Positions 1 to 9,625 of a DNA stretch of 64,000 nt are shown here, in pieces. Below the pieces are notes generated by a model. The model had not been told where the DNA came from. It did not search any database and saw only the letters and a list, made by a program, of their open reading frames with translations. Source of the stretch: Sordariomycetes sp. S80-01Y (taxonomy: Eukaryota; Ascomycota; Sordariomycetes); the NCBI GenBank assembly GCA_037042185.1, contig JAXQJY010000028.1:1178001-1242000 (forward strand), given 5' to 3'. Within the stretch, counting starts at the first letter, position 1; the number at the start of each line of letters is the position of its first letter. A program made the position numbers and the translations under genes.

Positions 1-855
1 GCTGCAAGGGGCTTATCCTGGCCGACAGGCGGTGACTGAGCAGCGGACTTGATGGTTCGGTGGACATAATGCTAAAAGCCAGTGCAGTGAAAGGCGTGAT
101 TGATTGAGTTGCACTCGCGGCTACGCGGTTCGACTCATCATGAGGATTGGAAATCGGGATTGGTGGATAGCGCAAAACTCTGTTGCTCGCAGGCTCTTCG
201 CACAGCATTCGCAGGCGGTCGAAGAGCGAAGAAGCGACGAGGAGTCATCAAGGACTCCGAGGTGGGGCAGCCCGAGGACACCGTGCCCCGAGGTTCCTAA
301 ACACCGAAAGTACCTGGGTCTGGGTGCGCGTCTGCGCCTGACGGCGTGTACCTTAACTCCAATTGACACCTGATCTCGGATTTAGTCAGCGGGTCCCCTG
401 CGGACACCGGGCTCCTGTCTGGCAGAGGGTGTGGGAGATGAGCGACAGGGGTGTGCCTTTTGGGTGCGGCAGCCTGACAAACCCAGCATTCGGGGCCGTT
501 GACAAAGTCCGCGGGCGGCGTGCTGCTGCGTCGGGGCTTAGAAACGCGAGGCATCGTGAGACGGGTTACAAAAGAATCTCGTCCCCCCCGTTGTCGGTTT
601 CACTCCTCCAGCAGAATCATCACGATCACAAAGCACCACATCCATCTTGACCTCACTCCACCCATTCGAGTGTCCATTAACCATTAATAAGGACAGACAC
701 ATCTGCTTGCCTGCCTGCCTGCAACCTTGATCACCCAATACCGCACCGGCCTGTCACCACTGTGCATCCCTGCCCGTCCCGGAACCGGCCTTGACTCACC
801 AAGGTTCACCACCATTACTTCTCTACTACAAAACAATCTTGCTCCCACCGACAAG
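1..855. other. Intergenic, no gene seen
   Basis: No open frame here has family resemblance; the short ORFs overlap in all frames and look random. The last ~150 bases before the ATG at 856 are C/T- and CA-rich (runs such as cctgcctgcctgc near 711), typical of a fungal 5' leader for the gene starting at 856. Confidence 0.6.
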
Positions 856-1605
856 ATGTCGTCTGCAACTACTGCTCAACGACCACAACACGTGTCTTTC
901 GCCTCTCCCGCCGATCTTCGCCAATCCACCCTCAAGAAGAACATGTCGATCACGCAAACATACTACCTCGCCCACAAGGCTCGCGGCAAGCTCTCCCGCG
1001 AAGCCGCCCAGGCCGACCACGATCTTCGTCTGCTCGTCGGACACGCCAACCTCCTCGACACCCTGATGCTTGAGCTCGCCGATGCCGAGCGCGAGCAGGA
1101 GCGCTGGTTCAACCAGTCCGTCCGCCAGAGCACACCCGCAAAGGAGAGGCACGTCCAGTTCGCCGAGGCGCCCATCACCGAGGAGGATGAGGAGGAGGAC
1201 GAGGAGGATGATGTCTACGACAGCGACTCCAGCGACGACGACTTTGACGACGACGTCGCCATGACTCCCGCTCTTCCCACCGTCGCCGGCAAGCCCGGTG
1301 CCGCTGCTGCTCCCAAGGTCACAACCACCGTCGTCGAGGATGATGTGATGGAGGATGATCTCGAGGAGGACTACGCACAGCTCGAACTTGTCCGCACATC
1401 AAGCCACAGCAACACCTCGCCACCTGAGCTCGTCGATGAGTCTGACTCTTCGGAAGACGAGTCGATGCCACCCAGCCCGCCCAATGCTCTCCTCGAGTTC
1501 GACGAGAGCAGCAAGAAGGATGAGCAGTCATTATTCGAAGATGAGGAGTACTACGTCCGCGAGCGAACACCGCTCGGTGTCGCTTCCGCGATCTCGGTGT
1601 ACTAG
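856..1605 (+). CDS. Conserved fungal acidic protein, function unknown
   Basis: Single-exon frame of 249 aa. I chose the ATG at 856 (context acaagATGtc) over the longer frame opening at 727, because the upstream part is low-complexity leader-like sequence. Residues ~30-90 hold a compact block (TQTYYLAHKARGKL ... LRLLVGHANLLDTLM) that I recognise as a conserved fungal signature with no function I can name. A resemblance to the yeast Ecm13/YJR115W group is possible but is only from memory. The second half is very acidic, with two runs of D/E (about residues 110-135 and 190-215) and S/T-P sites, suggesting a disordered, possibly phosphorylated tail. No signal peptide or membrane segment is seen. 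The third-position C bias matches its neighbours. Confidence 0.8.
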   Translation: MSSATTAQRPQHVSFASPADLRQSTLKKNMSITQTYYLAHKARGKLSREAAQADHDLRLLVGHANLLDTLMLELADAEREQERWFNQSVRQSTPAKERHVQFAEAPITEEDEEEDEEDDVYDSDSSDDDFDDDVAMTPALPTVAGKPGAAAAPKVTTTVVEDDVMEDDLEEDYAQLELVRTSSHSNTSPPELVDESDSSEDESMPPSPPNALLEFDESSKKDEQSLFEDEEYYVRERTPLGVASAISVY

Positions 1606-4129
1606 TTCCACACTCAAAAACTGGGAACAACCTCATGACTTCACGATCACGACTTCTCTTCAGCGGGCGATGGGACAGCACGGCGTTCACACTTTGATAC
1701 CACGGGCATTTACAAAAAGCGACATGATTTCGATTTACACATCTGTACAAACAAACACCACTCTGGGGCATGGAACATCGGATACAGGCATACATCACAT
1801 GGAGAAGGGATAATGGGCATGGGCTCGCCGCTCCCACTGAGCTGGTTGAGTGGCCTGCCAGTCTAGTAGATAGACGAGCAAAAAAACACTTTTGCAAATC
1901 CGCTTAGTTCCTTCATGGATTAACGGACCAAAAAAATTAAGGAAAATTTTTATTCATTACATCTTCATGATCCCATTCCTTGTGATTCTCGTGCCAAGGC
2001 TGCAGAAAACAGAGTTTTTCACGATACTGACTGGGGAATTCCAGCTGAAGCCATCACGGCCCCTCGGCATCGGTGAGTGAATCACGCGTGTTCCACTTTG
2101 CACCCGCCGAGTGGGTATCGCGCAGTGGGACGCGAGACCGATCCGAGTCCGGCGGAAACTTTTTTTCTTCTTCACATTCGCTCCGCTCCCCTCCTCAGCC
2201 AGCGACAGCAGCACCAGCAGCAGCAGAGTTTGGACGGGGTGGGGTCAGCGGTGAGCGTGATTCATCAGCAGCGCGGGATTGGCCCTGTGGGCGCCGCACT
2301 CGCTGTCAACGACCCGGAGTTTGTTCATGGTCACGTCAGCACCAGCACCAGGTGGGTGAGATGAGAAATCCAAAGTCGTTTTGGTAATCAGGAACCCTCC
2401 GACAGCAGCAGCGCTGAACCCTGATAACGGTTTCGAGCACGCACTGCACGCACGCAATTGATTCCAGGCAATCCAAGTTACCCGCCCGCCGCCCCCTTCT
2501 CCCGTGAGACATTCACTTTCCCACGGTCGCTGCATTCTGCAAAGTATTGATTCAGTCACCTGCACAAGCAAGAGGGACGTCTCAGAGCCCGAATGCGCGG
2601 ACTTTTGCGCAACGGGGTTCGGGTTTCTCGCGCAGCCGCGTCCCCGCCAGTCTTCGGCTCTCACGGGGCGTTTGCCTAACCGAGAGCAGGGGGGTGGGCG
2701 ATGGAAGACGTGGGCCTGCCAAGAAGTTCAGGAACACCAATCTGGTGTGCAGTCCACGTGTCGCCGCGTCCACCTCTCAAAGCCTCAACGATCGAGGGCA
2801 GAGCAGGTTTCGGCGAGCGATCGTGAGGCGTGTTCCAAGACTGCTGAGTGACTATTGAGCCAGGGGGGAAGGGGCGAAGGGAGGGCATGTTGAAACTGAT
2901 CGATTGAAGATTGTGCCTTGATGGCGACAAGCAGAGCTCGTCAAAACAAGGCGGTGATGTCGATCCTGATGGCTTTGGTGACGATGCTGCGCCGAGCAAC
3001 CGCATTGAGCCCAACGTGCGTGCGACGGATGACGGGCTCTGCTACCATCCAAGTCCCCATTAAACAAGTTTCGAAAGAAGATATCGAACACGCGTCAGGC
3101 ATGTCTCACAATCGCCAAGCTCGTCTTAGCAAAAGCCTTGTTCGATGACCAGGTCATCTGTGACGGTCTCGATCCTGTGATCTTGATCTTATCTTTTATC
3201 AGTCCGAGTCCGGATCTCCGCTGCGGTCGGCGGGGTGGGGCAGGTGGCGGAGGCTGAGGTCGGGGGCCGCGGACGGAAGGCCTGTGGCCTGGGGTAGACA
3301 GCGAAAGGATCAAAGAGGCACTGCTTAGAGGTTGTTGTCCTGAGATTTACCACATTAGGATCTCACCGAGCACCGCTTCGGTATATGGCTGAGAGAAGGC
3401 TGATTTGTGGCGATGCAAGATTGGATGTTTTCTCTGGTGGTATCTTCGGTGGATTGGGGAACGGGCGCATGTGCCGCATGGGATCAGGCACGGGCGAGAG
3501 ATCCTTCTTGCGGCGTTTGGTTCTCTCATTGGGGGTCATCAGAGACATGCTAAGACAGCCATATCTTTTGGGCTCGTTTGTGTTGCCATGCTATGGTAGT
3601 TCCTGATAAGCCCGCTGCAGTGACCGACACCGACAGACATCCGTCCAAACTTGTCATCCACTTGCAGCACACCAGAGCCGTCAGCAACCTGCATCTCCCA
3701 ACGGACCTCTCTTATTCCTTGAAGAAAGCTGACACGTCCTGAGCGCGCATGAGCTCGTTCATTACCTTCAATCGCCCAGTTCTGAATCAATGATGCGCAC
3801 TCTTTGGCTACTGGCAGTAGCGGAGTTTGAGCAAAGACCGAGACGATGGGCTCCTTCGATTGCCATCACCCAGATTTCTGGCCGAAGATCATGGCCCGCC
3901 TTCAGAAACCCTTCCAGAAGACGAAGCCACCCAGGCCCCATCGCCTCGGGTGATGAAATCATAGACACCAAATCCTACCCCAGATCTTAAGTCCGTCAGT
4001 CCATCCGGACTCCGAAACCAAACCACCAGCCGCGGGGCTCCACCGGCGCACAGACCACCTCGGCTTTTAGCAGCTAACTGTAGCTCCGATGACCAAATCT
4101 TCAATCTTAACTCCAGCACCACCCTCGAC
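1606..4129. other. Long intergenic region, no gene seen
   Basis: About 2.5 kb between the acidic orphan and IBA57. The first 400 bases are AT-richer and probably hold the 3' UTR (A/T runs near 1930-1975). Around 2158-2235 there is a T/C tract followed by CAG/CAGCAC repeats, leader-like but with no downstream gene I can support. The short ORFs here show no recognisable family. Confidence 0.55.
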
Positions 4130-5275
4130 ATGCGACCGTTGACAACGCGCGCAGTCGTGCGCCCCATCTCGACAAACCGAATCTGCCACACCTGCCTCCT
4201 CCAGCGCCGAACATTTGCCAGCCCACCGGCTCCTCCCAATGCAGGCCTCGCGCCACTGTCCTCGCGAGGACTGCTCTCTGTAGGCGGCCCAGATGCGGCC
4301 AAGTTCCTGCAAGGAATCATTACCCAAAATGTCATTGAGAAAGACGGAAGCGCGAGACGGACCGGTTGCTACGGCGCCTTCCTTAACGCCAAGGGCCGGG
4401 TGATGCACGATGTATTCATCTACCCTGGCAAGGACGGGTTCGCGGGCTCCGAAGAGGGGACCGGGTTCCTGATCGAGGGCGACGTGGGGCAGATGGACGC
4501 CCTGGCCAGGTTCATAAAGCGGTATAAGCTGAGGGCTAAGGTGAACGTGCGCAAAATAGACGCTGGCGAGGTTTCAATATGGCAGGCTTGGGGCGCCGAA
4601 CCACCGGCGCCGAACGAATCGAGCATCCTTCTGAAAGACCCCAGAACGCCGGATATGGGATACCGGATACTTCAGCTGGGCGACGAATCCCCGAAAGTTG
4701 ACTTGGACACCGTTGCCCAGGACTCGTACACGATTCGACGCTACCTGCGCGGCGTGCCAGAAGGCCAGAACGAGATCCCACGCGAATCTGCCCTCCCCCA
4801 GGAGAACAACATGGACTTCATGAACGGCATAGACTGGCATAAAGGCTGCTACGTCGGGCAGGAGCTCACCATCCGCACCAAGCACCGCGGCATTGTGCGC
4901 AAACGCATGCTGCCTTGTGTCATATACCCACGCGACTCCAACCCACCTCAGAGCCTGCAGTACAACCCCTCGACCGAAGGCATTTCGGCGGATCAGATCC
5001 CGCCTGAGACCAGCATCGGACGGTTCGAGAAACGAGGACGAAGCGCGGGGAAGTGGCTGGGCGGAGTGGGCAACGTCGGTCTAGGGCTTTGCCGACTGGA
5101 GATCATGACTGGAACAGAATTGCCGGGCGAGACGCCGGCTGAGACATGGGACGAGACGAGCGAGTTCGTGCTGGAGTGGGGCGCGGAGGAGGAGAAGAAG
5201 GGTGTCAAGGTGAAGGCTTTCGTGCCGGAGTGGATTCAGCAGGGCTTGGATGCCCATGCTGCGAGTAGGAGGTAG
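4130..5275 (+). CDS. IBA57: Iron-sulfur cluster assembly factor IBA57/CAF17, mitochondrial
   Basis: Single-exon gene of 381 aa. Family knowledge: IBA57 works with ISA1/ISA2 in the mitochondrial matrix to mature 4Fe-4S proteins (aconitase, lipoate synthase) and has the GcvT/YgfZ folate-binding fold. The sequence shows an N-terminal R/T/S-rich, acid-poor stretch (residues ~1-32) fitting a mitochondrial presequence. A GcvT-like start follows (LLSVGGPDAAKFLQGIITQN, ~46-65). The diagnostic YgfZ/IBA57 signature KGCYVGQE lies at residues 238-245, just before the TKHRGIVRKR segment. Length is in the family range. The ATG at 4130 precedes the basic presequence directly, which supports this start. No intron is needed. 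Confidence 0.95.
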   Translation: MRPLTTRAVVRPISTNRICHTCLLQRRTFASPPAPPNAGLAPLSSRGLLSVGGPDAAKFLQGIITQNVIEKDGSARRTGCYGAFLNAKGRVMHDVFIYPGKDGFAGSEEGTGFLIEGDVGQMDALARFIKRYKLRAKVNVRKIDAGEVSIWQAWGAEPPAPNESSILLKDPRTPDMGYRILQLGDESPKVDLDTVAQDSYTIRRYLRGVPEGQNEIPRESALPQENNMDFMNGIDWHKGCYVGQELTIRTKHRGIVRKRMLPCVIYPRDSNPPQSLQYNPSTEGISADQIPPETSIGRFEKRGRSAGKWLGGVGNVGLGLCRLEIMTGTELPGETPAETWDETSEFVLEWGAEEEKKGVKVKAFVPEWIQQGLDAHAASRR

Positions 5276-5962
5276 AGACCACTAGCGGCGATTTGTTGTA
5301 CAACTACCTTATATAGGATATACCCCTGAATCTGGACCTGAAGAAGACGTCTACGTGGCTCGCTAAGTCACACCTGCCTCGATCCCTTGGTTGATCTTCG
5401 CTATTCAAGCTCGGAGTGAACGATGATATCGGAAATTGACTGTATGATGAGCTGCTGGTGATTTGAAGTAGTCGCGTTACTAGGCAATAATGATGATAAA
5501 TGTACGAGATAGGTAATTAGGTCCAACCTATCATCAGGCTCAAACCCAGCCCAGGTCTTATACCAGAACCAGAAGTTGTTCCACAACACCGTGTACCTTA
5601 AACAAGGCTATTCATACGGCTTCCTGGAGCTCTCGAGTGACTTTCACGGTCTATCACGTGGTCAACACGGGGTTGAACGGCGCAAAGGCACCTGGGACGG
5701 CTGCCTGTACGGCGACGAAGAAGGAGTCACGTGACGTCGCGATGGCCTCATTGAGAGCCAGTTCACTACGTCCAACTTTCATCACAACCAACGACAAATT
5801 TGCGAAACCTTACTGGCAACTGACAGCTGGATCGCCTGGGTACGAACTCAATACCTAATTGCCGTCAACCGCTCGGGGTAAAGTCAGCATCGGGCGAAAC
5901 CCGCAGCGGCGCGTCAACCTCGAATTTTCATCAACCACGCGCATCGCGCTCAGCACCGCGCC
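5276..5962. other. Intergenic, 3' flank of IBA57 and promoter of the J-protein gene
   Basis: No gene seen. The right half holds two CACGTG boxes (5655-5660 and 5728-5733), listed separately, and then the leader of the J-protein gene. Short frames here do not resemble known proteins. Confidence 0.6.
5727..5739. promoter_or_regulatory. Overlapping TCACGTGA E-box and CRE-like TGACGTCG
   Basis: The sequence tcacgtgacgtcg joins a palindromic CACGTG box (Cbf1/bHLH type) to a CRE-like TGACGTC core (bZIP type), 224 bp before the ATG of the J-protein gene. A second CACGTG lies at 5655-5660. The site match is direct; its use by any factor is inferred. Confidence 0.4.
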
Positions 5963-6772
5963 ATGTCTGACGACGCAGCCGAGGCCCTTCGCTGGGCCGG
6001 CGAATACGCCGAGAAGAACGTAGATTTATTTGAAGTCCTCGGCATCGACGCTCTCACCCCAAAGCAAGACATCCACCGCGCCTGGCGCAAAGCGACCCTC
6101 AAAGCCCACTCCGACAAAGGCGGCGACACAGCACTGTGGGACCTCATCGGCCACGCGCGCGACGTTCTCTCAGACGATGCCGCGCGCGCAAAGTACGAGG
6201 CGGCCATGAAGGCCAAGCTGCTCCGCCAGCAGGAGGTCGACGCCATGGACAAGGAGAGGAGGGCATTCGTGGACGACCTGGAGAGGAGGGAGAAGGCGGC
6301 GAGGATGCAGCAGGAGCAGAAGACGCAGAAGGATAGGGAAGCCATGGAAAAGGAGAGGGCGAGGTTGGCGGAGGCGCAGAAGATGAGGAATGAGGAGTTG
6401 AAGAGGCAAGCCGAGGCTGATCAGGAGATGAAGGATCTCGCCGAGGCTAAGAGAAGGATCAAGGAGAAGAAGGACGAGAAGGCCAGGAGGAAGCTGGCCA
6501 AAGAGTCGATGAAGGCTGCCGGACGGCCGACAGGACCGGTGAACGGCGTGGTGCTCGTGCCGGGCGACTACATGGTGGATGTGGGATCGACCAAGAAGCA
6601 GTACTGGGAGCTCGTGTGCGACAAGCTCAAGGCTGTACAGAACGCCAGGAACCTCGCAAGAAGCGACGCCACCGATGGCGAGGTTCAGGAAGCGGAGCAA
6701 GGGGTGCAAGAAGCACGTCGGAGGATTGCTGAGGCAGAGTCCAAGTTCAAGCAGGAGACGGCAGCAGTATGA
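5963..6772 (+). CDS. J-domain (DnaJ-like) protein with HSD in place of HPD
   Basis: Single-exon frame, 269 aa, starting at MSDDAAEALR. Residues ~18-82 form a J domain: helix I (DLFEVLGIDALTP), helix II (DIHRAWRKATLKAH), the loop, then helix III (LIGHARDVLSDDAARAKYEA). The loop tripeptide that in the family is HPD, needed to stimulate Hsp70 ATPase, reads H49-S50-D51 here; the codon is TCC where proline would be CCC. Residues ~85-180 are a long charged, probably coiled-coil helix rich in E/K/R. The C-terminal ~80 residues (motif GVVLVPGDYMVDVG, then a short helical tail) are unassigned. The layout recalls nuclear or spliceosomal J proteins of the Cwf23/DNAJC17 kind, but no RRM is seen, so that link is weak. 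No signal peptide is seen. Confidence 0.88.
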   Translation: MSDDAAEALRWAGEYAEKNVDLFEVLGIDALTPKQDIHRAWRKATLKAHSDKGGDTALWDLIGHARDVLSDDAARAKYEAAMKAKLLRQQEVDAMDKERRAFVDDLERREKAARMQQEQKTQKDREAMEKERARLAEAQKMRNEELKRQAEADQEMKDLAEAKRRIKEKKDEKARRKLAKESMKAAGRPTGPVNGVVLVPGDYMVDVGSTKKQYWELVCDKLKAVQNARNLARSDATDGEVQEAEQGVQEARRRIAEAESKFKQETAAV

Positions 6773-6852
6773 TTTGGAGACTCTTTGATGTAAGGCACAA
6801 TACCCCTAAGCAGATTATATGATTTTTGATCTAATTTTTCTTCAGCCTTCTT

Positions 6853-7986
6853 CTAGTTGTCTTGGTCGAGACGCAGAACCCTGATGGCGTTCGATCCCAT
6901 GATGCCGGTGGCTATTTCTGAGCCTTCACCCACAGCCTTGGCTACCGCGTCGGCATTCATGCTAACACTCTCCCACTCGCCCTGCTCATCTGATTCCAGT
7001 GGCGGGAAGAATGGATGATCCGTGCCAAACATCAACCTGTCCGAGCCGCTTGCCTCGATCGCAGCTTTCAACCCCACTTCAGAGTACACCACTGCATCGA
7101 GGTAAATCTGCTCCTTAAGGACCTCCCAGATGGTACGCCGACCCTTTACCCTGCCTTCTCTCACAAGCTGCCCGTCATGGAGGATGCAGCTTTCTATCCT
7201 CCCGGCAAGGAAAGGCAGGGTACCGCCGCTGTGAGCGAGAAGCATCCTCAAGTCTTTGACCTTGTCGAAGACCCCTGAAAGATACATTCGAGTCACAGCA
7301 ATTGTTGTCTCCATCGGGAAGCCAAGGGCCAGGGGCAACACGTGCCCGTACTCTGCGCTCGCTCGTGGTCCCCAGACGTCGTTTGGCAGACCATAATGAG
7401 GATGCAGGAAGATGGTCAGGTTCGCGGCGGCCAGAGCCTCGAAGATGGGCACGAGGTTCGGGTCATCAAGTCCCTGGCCGAGCCCTGACGTCCCGAGGAT
7501 CACCCCTCTGCAGTACTTCAAGTCCTTGACGTGAGTGATTGAAGCGAGGATTGTGTCTTTCGTGGCCCGGAGAGGCAGTGCCGCAAAGAAGAATAGACGG
7601 CCTGGATGCTCTCGACACATACTCGAGAACTCCTCATTTACAGACTGGGCCATTGGTCCCGACTCCTCAGGGCTCAAGAAGTCCAGCCATGGGTTCGCTA
7701 AGGATACGACCGACGTGTTGATTTTATGGGTGTCCATGAAGTGCATCTTCTGGTCCAGCGACGCATAGTGCGATGTCAAAGGCCGGCCTGGCGGTTTTGC
7801 TGAGGGGTCTTTGGTGGCTTCTTCAAGAGCGCTGACTTCTGCCTCGAGGAGGATGAGCCGTGGATCAGGCGTCTGTGGAAATGAGCGAACGAGGGGGATA
7901 GTAGAGCGCGATTCAAGGATCTTGATGTAGGAAGGAGGGTACATATGAGTGTGGATGTCCACGATCTTAGCCGTGGGAGAAGCCAT
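6853..7986 (-). CDS. Iso-orotate decarboxylase (IDCase, 5-carboxyuracil decarboxylase)
   Basis: Single-exon, 377 aa from the ATG at 7986 (MASPTAKIVDIHTHMYPP). It is an amidohydrolase-superfamily, ACMSD-like metal enzyme that removes CO2 from 5-carboxyuracil to give uracil, the last step of thymine salvage. The full sequence closely matches what I recall of the crystallised Cordyceps/Metarhizium IDCases. The zinc ligands fall at the published numbers: His12 and His14 (HTHMYPP), His195 (HPHYG) and Asp323 (FGTDHPFF), with another conserved His at 252 (LAHSGG). The frame stays open upstream to an ATG at 8139, adding 51 residues. I preferred 7986 because it reproduces the known N-terminus. The gene is divergent from the T7H gene, which makes its substrate. 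Confidence 0.95.
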   Translation of the reverse strand: MASPTAKIVDIHTHMYPPSYIKILESRSTIPLVRSFPQTPDPRLILLEAEVSALEEATKDPSAKPPGRPLTSHYASLDQKMHFMDTHKINTSVVSLANPWLDFLSPEESGPMAQSVNEEFSSMCREHPGRLFFFAALPLRATKDTILASITHVKDLKYCRGVILGTSGLGQGLDDPNLVPIFEALAAANLTIFLHPHYGLPNDVWGPRASAEYGHVLPLALGFPMETTIAVTRMYLSGVFDKVKDLRMLLAHSGGTLPFLAGRIESCILHDGQLVREGRVKGRRTIWEVLKEQIYLDAVVYSEVGLKAAIEASGSDRLMFGTDHPFFPPLESDEQGEWESVSMNADAVAKAVGEGSEIATGIMGSNAIRVLRLDQDN

Positions 7987-8511
7987 CGTGACTGCGTTAC
8001 TCTGGCCGGCACTGGTGTTGGGGATGGATGAAGCGAGACCCTGACTTGAGCGTCGGAGAGCTGCGACGTCGTACAGGTCGGCACCTTTCCTCCCAATCAC
8101 CTTTCGGGAAGGTCCGACCGATGCGATGGAACTGTCCATGCCACAGGAAGTCGCAACCCCGCCCTTGCCTCAAACAGGACTGGACCCTTTGCCTGCGATC
8201 TTATCTCATGGCGGGGTAGCTCTTGCTGTCGAGATAAGCTTCCGGGCCTCGATCGTGGACTCGTATATGTTCGGCAGCCTCCGAAAGGTAAATCGACATC
8301 TCCAAGTTATTCTTCACATCGTTCATTTGAGCCAGTGATCCGCCTCATGAGCTTGCTCTCCAGGTCGTTCACTTGCTGCATCGCCAGTGCTCGTCCCGCA
8401 GGTCCAACCTTGTGTTGCCAAGCTCGAGCGAGCTCACTTAGACGGCCGCGCGCGACGCCCGCAGCACATCGCCAATCCCTACTCAAAGTCTCATTTCATC
8501 ACCATCTCAAG
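7987..8511. promoter_or_regulatory. Shared divergent promoter of IDCase and T7H
   Basis: 525 bp separate the preferred start codons of the two thymine-salvage genes, which are transcribed away from each other. It holds a pair of inverted GATAAG sites (8200-8205 and 8233-8238). Both genes also have in-frame open extensions reaching into this interval (IDCase to 8139, T7H to an ATG at 8347), so the true promoter core may be only ~200 bp. Shared control is inferred from the layout. Confidence 0.65.
8200..8238. promoter_or_regulatory. Inverted pair of GATA-factor sites
   Basis: CTTATCTC at 8200-8207 and GAGATAAG at 8231-8238 form an exact 8-bp inverted repeat with a 23-bp spacer. Each arm holds a GATAAG core, the HGATAR site bound by nitrogen regulators of the AreA/NIT2 family, which favour paired sites within about 30 bp. 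The position, between the divergent thymine-salvage genes, suits nitrogen control of pyrimidine use. Binding is inferred. Confidence 0.55.
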
Positions 8512-9625
8512 ATGTCGACTTCGGCTGCTGTCAGCTCAGAAGGCCTCTTCATCCCCCTCATCGACTTCTCCCAATTCCTTCACGGCACCCCGTCCGAACG
8601 CAAGACGGCCGCCCAGGCCATTCTCTCGGGCTTCCAGAACGCCGGATTCATCTACCTGAAGAATCATTCAATCCCCCTGGATGTCGTCAAACACACCTTC
8701 TCGCGCTCTGCCGACTTTTTCGCACAGAGTGATGAGTTGAAGAAGAGCGTTGACTGGACCACGCCGCAGGCCAACCGCGGCTACTCAGCTCCCGGGCGGG
8801 AGAAGGTCTCGCAACTGGCGACGTTGGACGAGGTCGATAAGGTCAGGACCACAGCGCCGGATCTGAAAGAAAGCTTTGAGATAGGGCGCGAGGGCGAGGT
8901 GGACCACCCGAACCGCTGGCCGGAGGAGAAGGAGGAGGGCTTGAAAGATTTCAAGAGTGACATGCAAACCTTCTTTGGCAAGTGCAAAGAGATGCATGTG
9001 GAGGTCATGAGAGCCATCGCTGTTGGCATGGGCCTGGACGAAGAGTTCTTTGACCGATTTGTCGACGTTGGGGACAACACACTGCGGTTGCTGCATTACC
9101 CAGCCGTAGACACGAACGTGTTCAAAGTAAACCCCAACGCTGTGCGGGCTGGTGAACATAGCGTGAGTCTCTAGTCATATCAGCAATTTGTGGGGTAGTA
9201 GACTGAGCGAGAACAGGACTACGGCTCGATCACCCTGCTCTTCCAGGACAACCGCGGCGGGTTGCAAGTCAAGAGCCCGACGGGGCAGTTCGTTAACGCC
9301 ACTCCAATAGAGGGAACCATCGTTGTCAATGCTGGTGATCTGCTGGCTCGATGGAGCAACGACACTATCAAGAGCACCATTCACCGCGTCGTCGAGCCCC
9401 CGCAAAAGGAGGGTGAAACGCATCCTGCGCGCTACAGCATAGCGTATGCCCTCCGTCAAGAGTTCTTATCTATATGAGCTAACATTCACCAGTTACTTCT
9501 GCAACCCAAACTTCAAAGATTTCATCGAAGTGCTCCCGGGGACTTATGCTACAGAGCAAGAGAAGAAATATGAGGGCATCACCAGCGGAGACTATCTCGT
9601 TCAGAGGCTCACTGCGACCTACTGA
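8512..9625 (+). CDS. Thymine 7-hydroxylase (thymine dioxygenase)
   Basis: Three exons: 8512-9162, 9217-9443, 9493-9625 (336 aa). Introns are GTGAGT..CAG (54 bp) and GTATGC..CAG (49 bp). It is an Fe(II)/2-oxoglutarate dioxygenase that oxidises thymine stepwise through 5-hydroxymethyl- and 5-formyl-uracil to 5-carboxyuracil. The sequence is near-collinear with the Neurospora T7H as I recall it (shared WTTPQANRGYSAPGREK, LRLLHYPAV, GDLLARWSNDTIKST, RYSIAYFCNP). Iron ligands are His216 and Asp218 (HSD, split exactly by intron 1) and His273 (TIHRV). RYS near residue 286 is the likely 2-oxoglutarate anchor. The frame is open upstream to an ATG at 8347, adding 55 residues with no acidic residue, which could be a presequence. 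I chose 8512 by family length. Confidence 0.95.

Noticed and set aside
8335-8346. T7H start at 8335
   Set aside because: The codon there is GTG, not ATG; the first ATG of the extended frame is 8347 and the family start is 8512.
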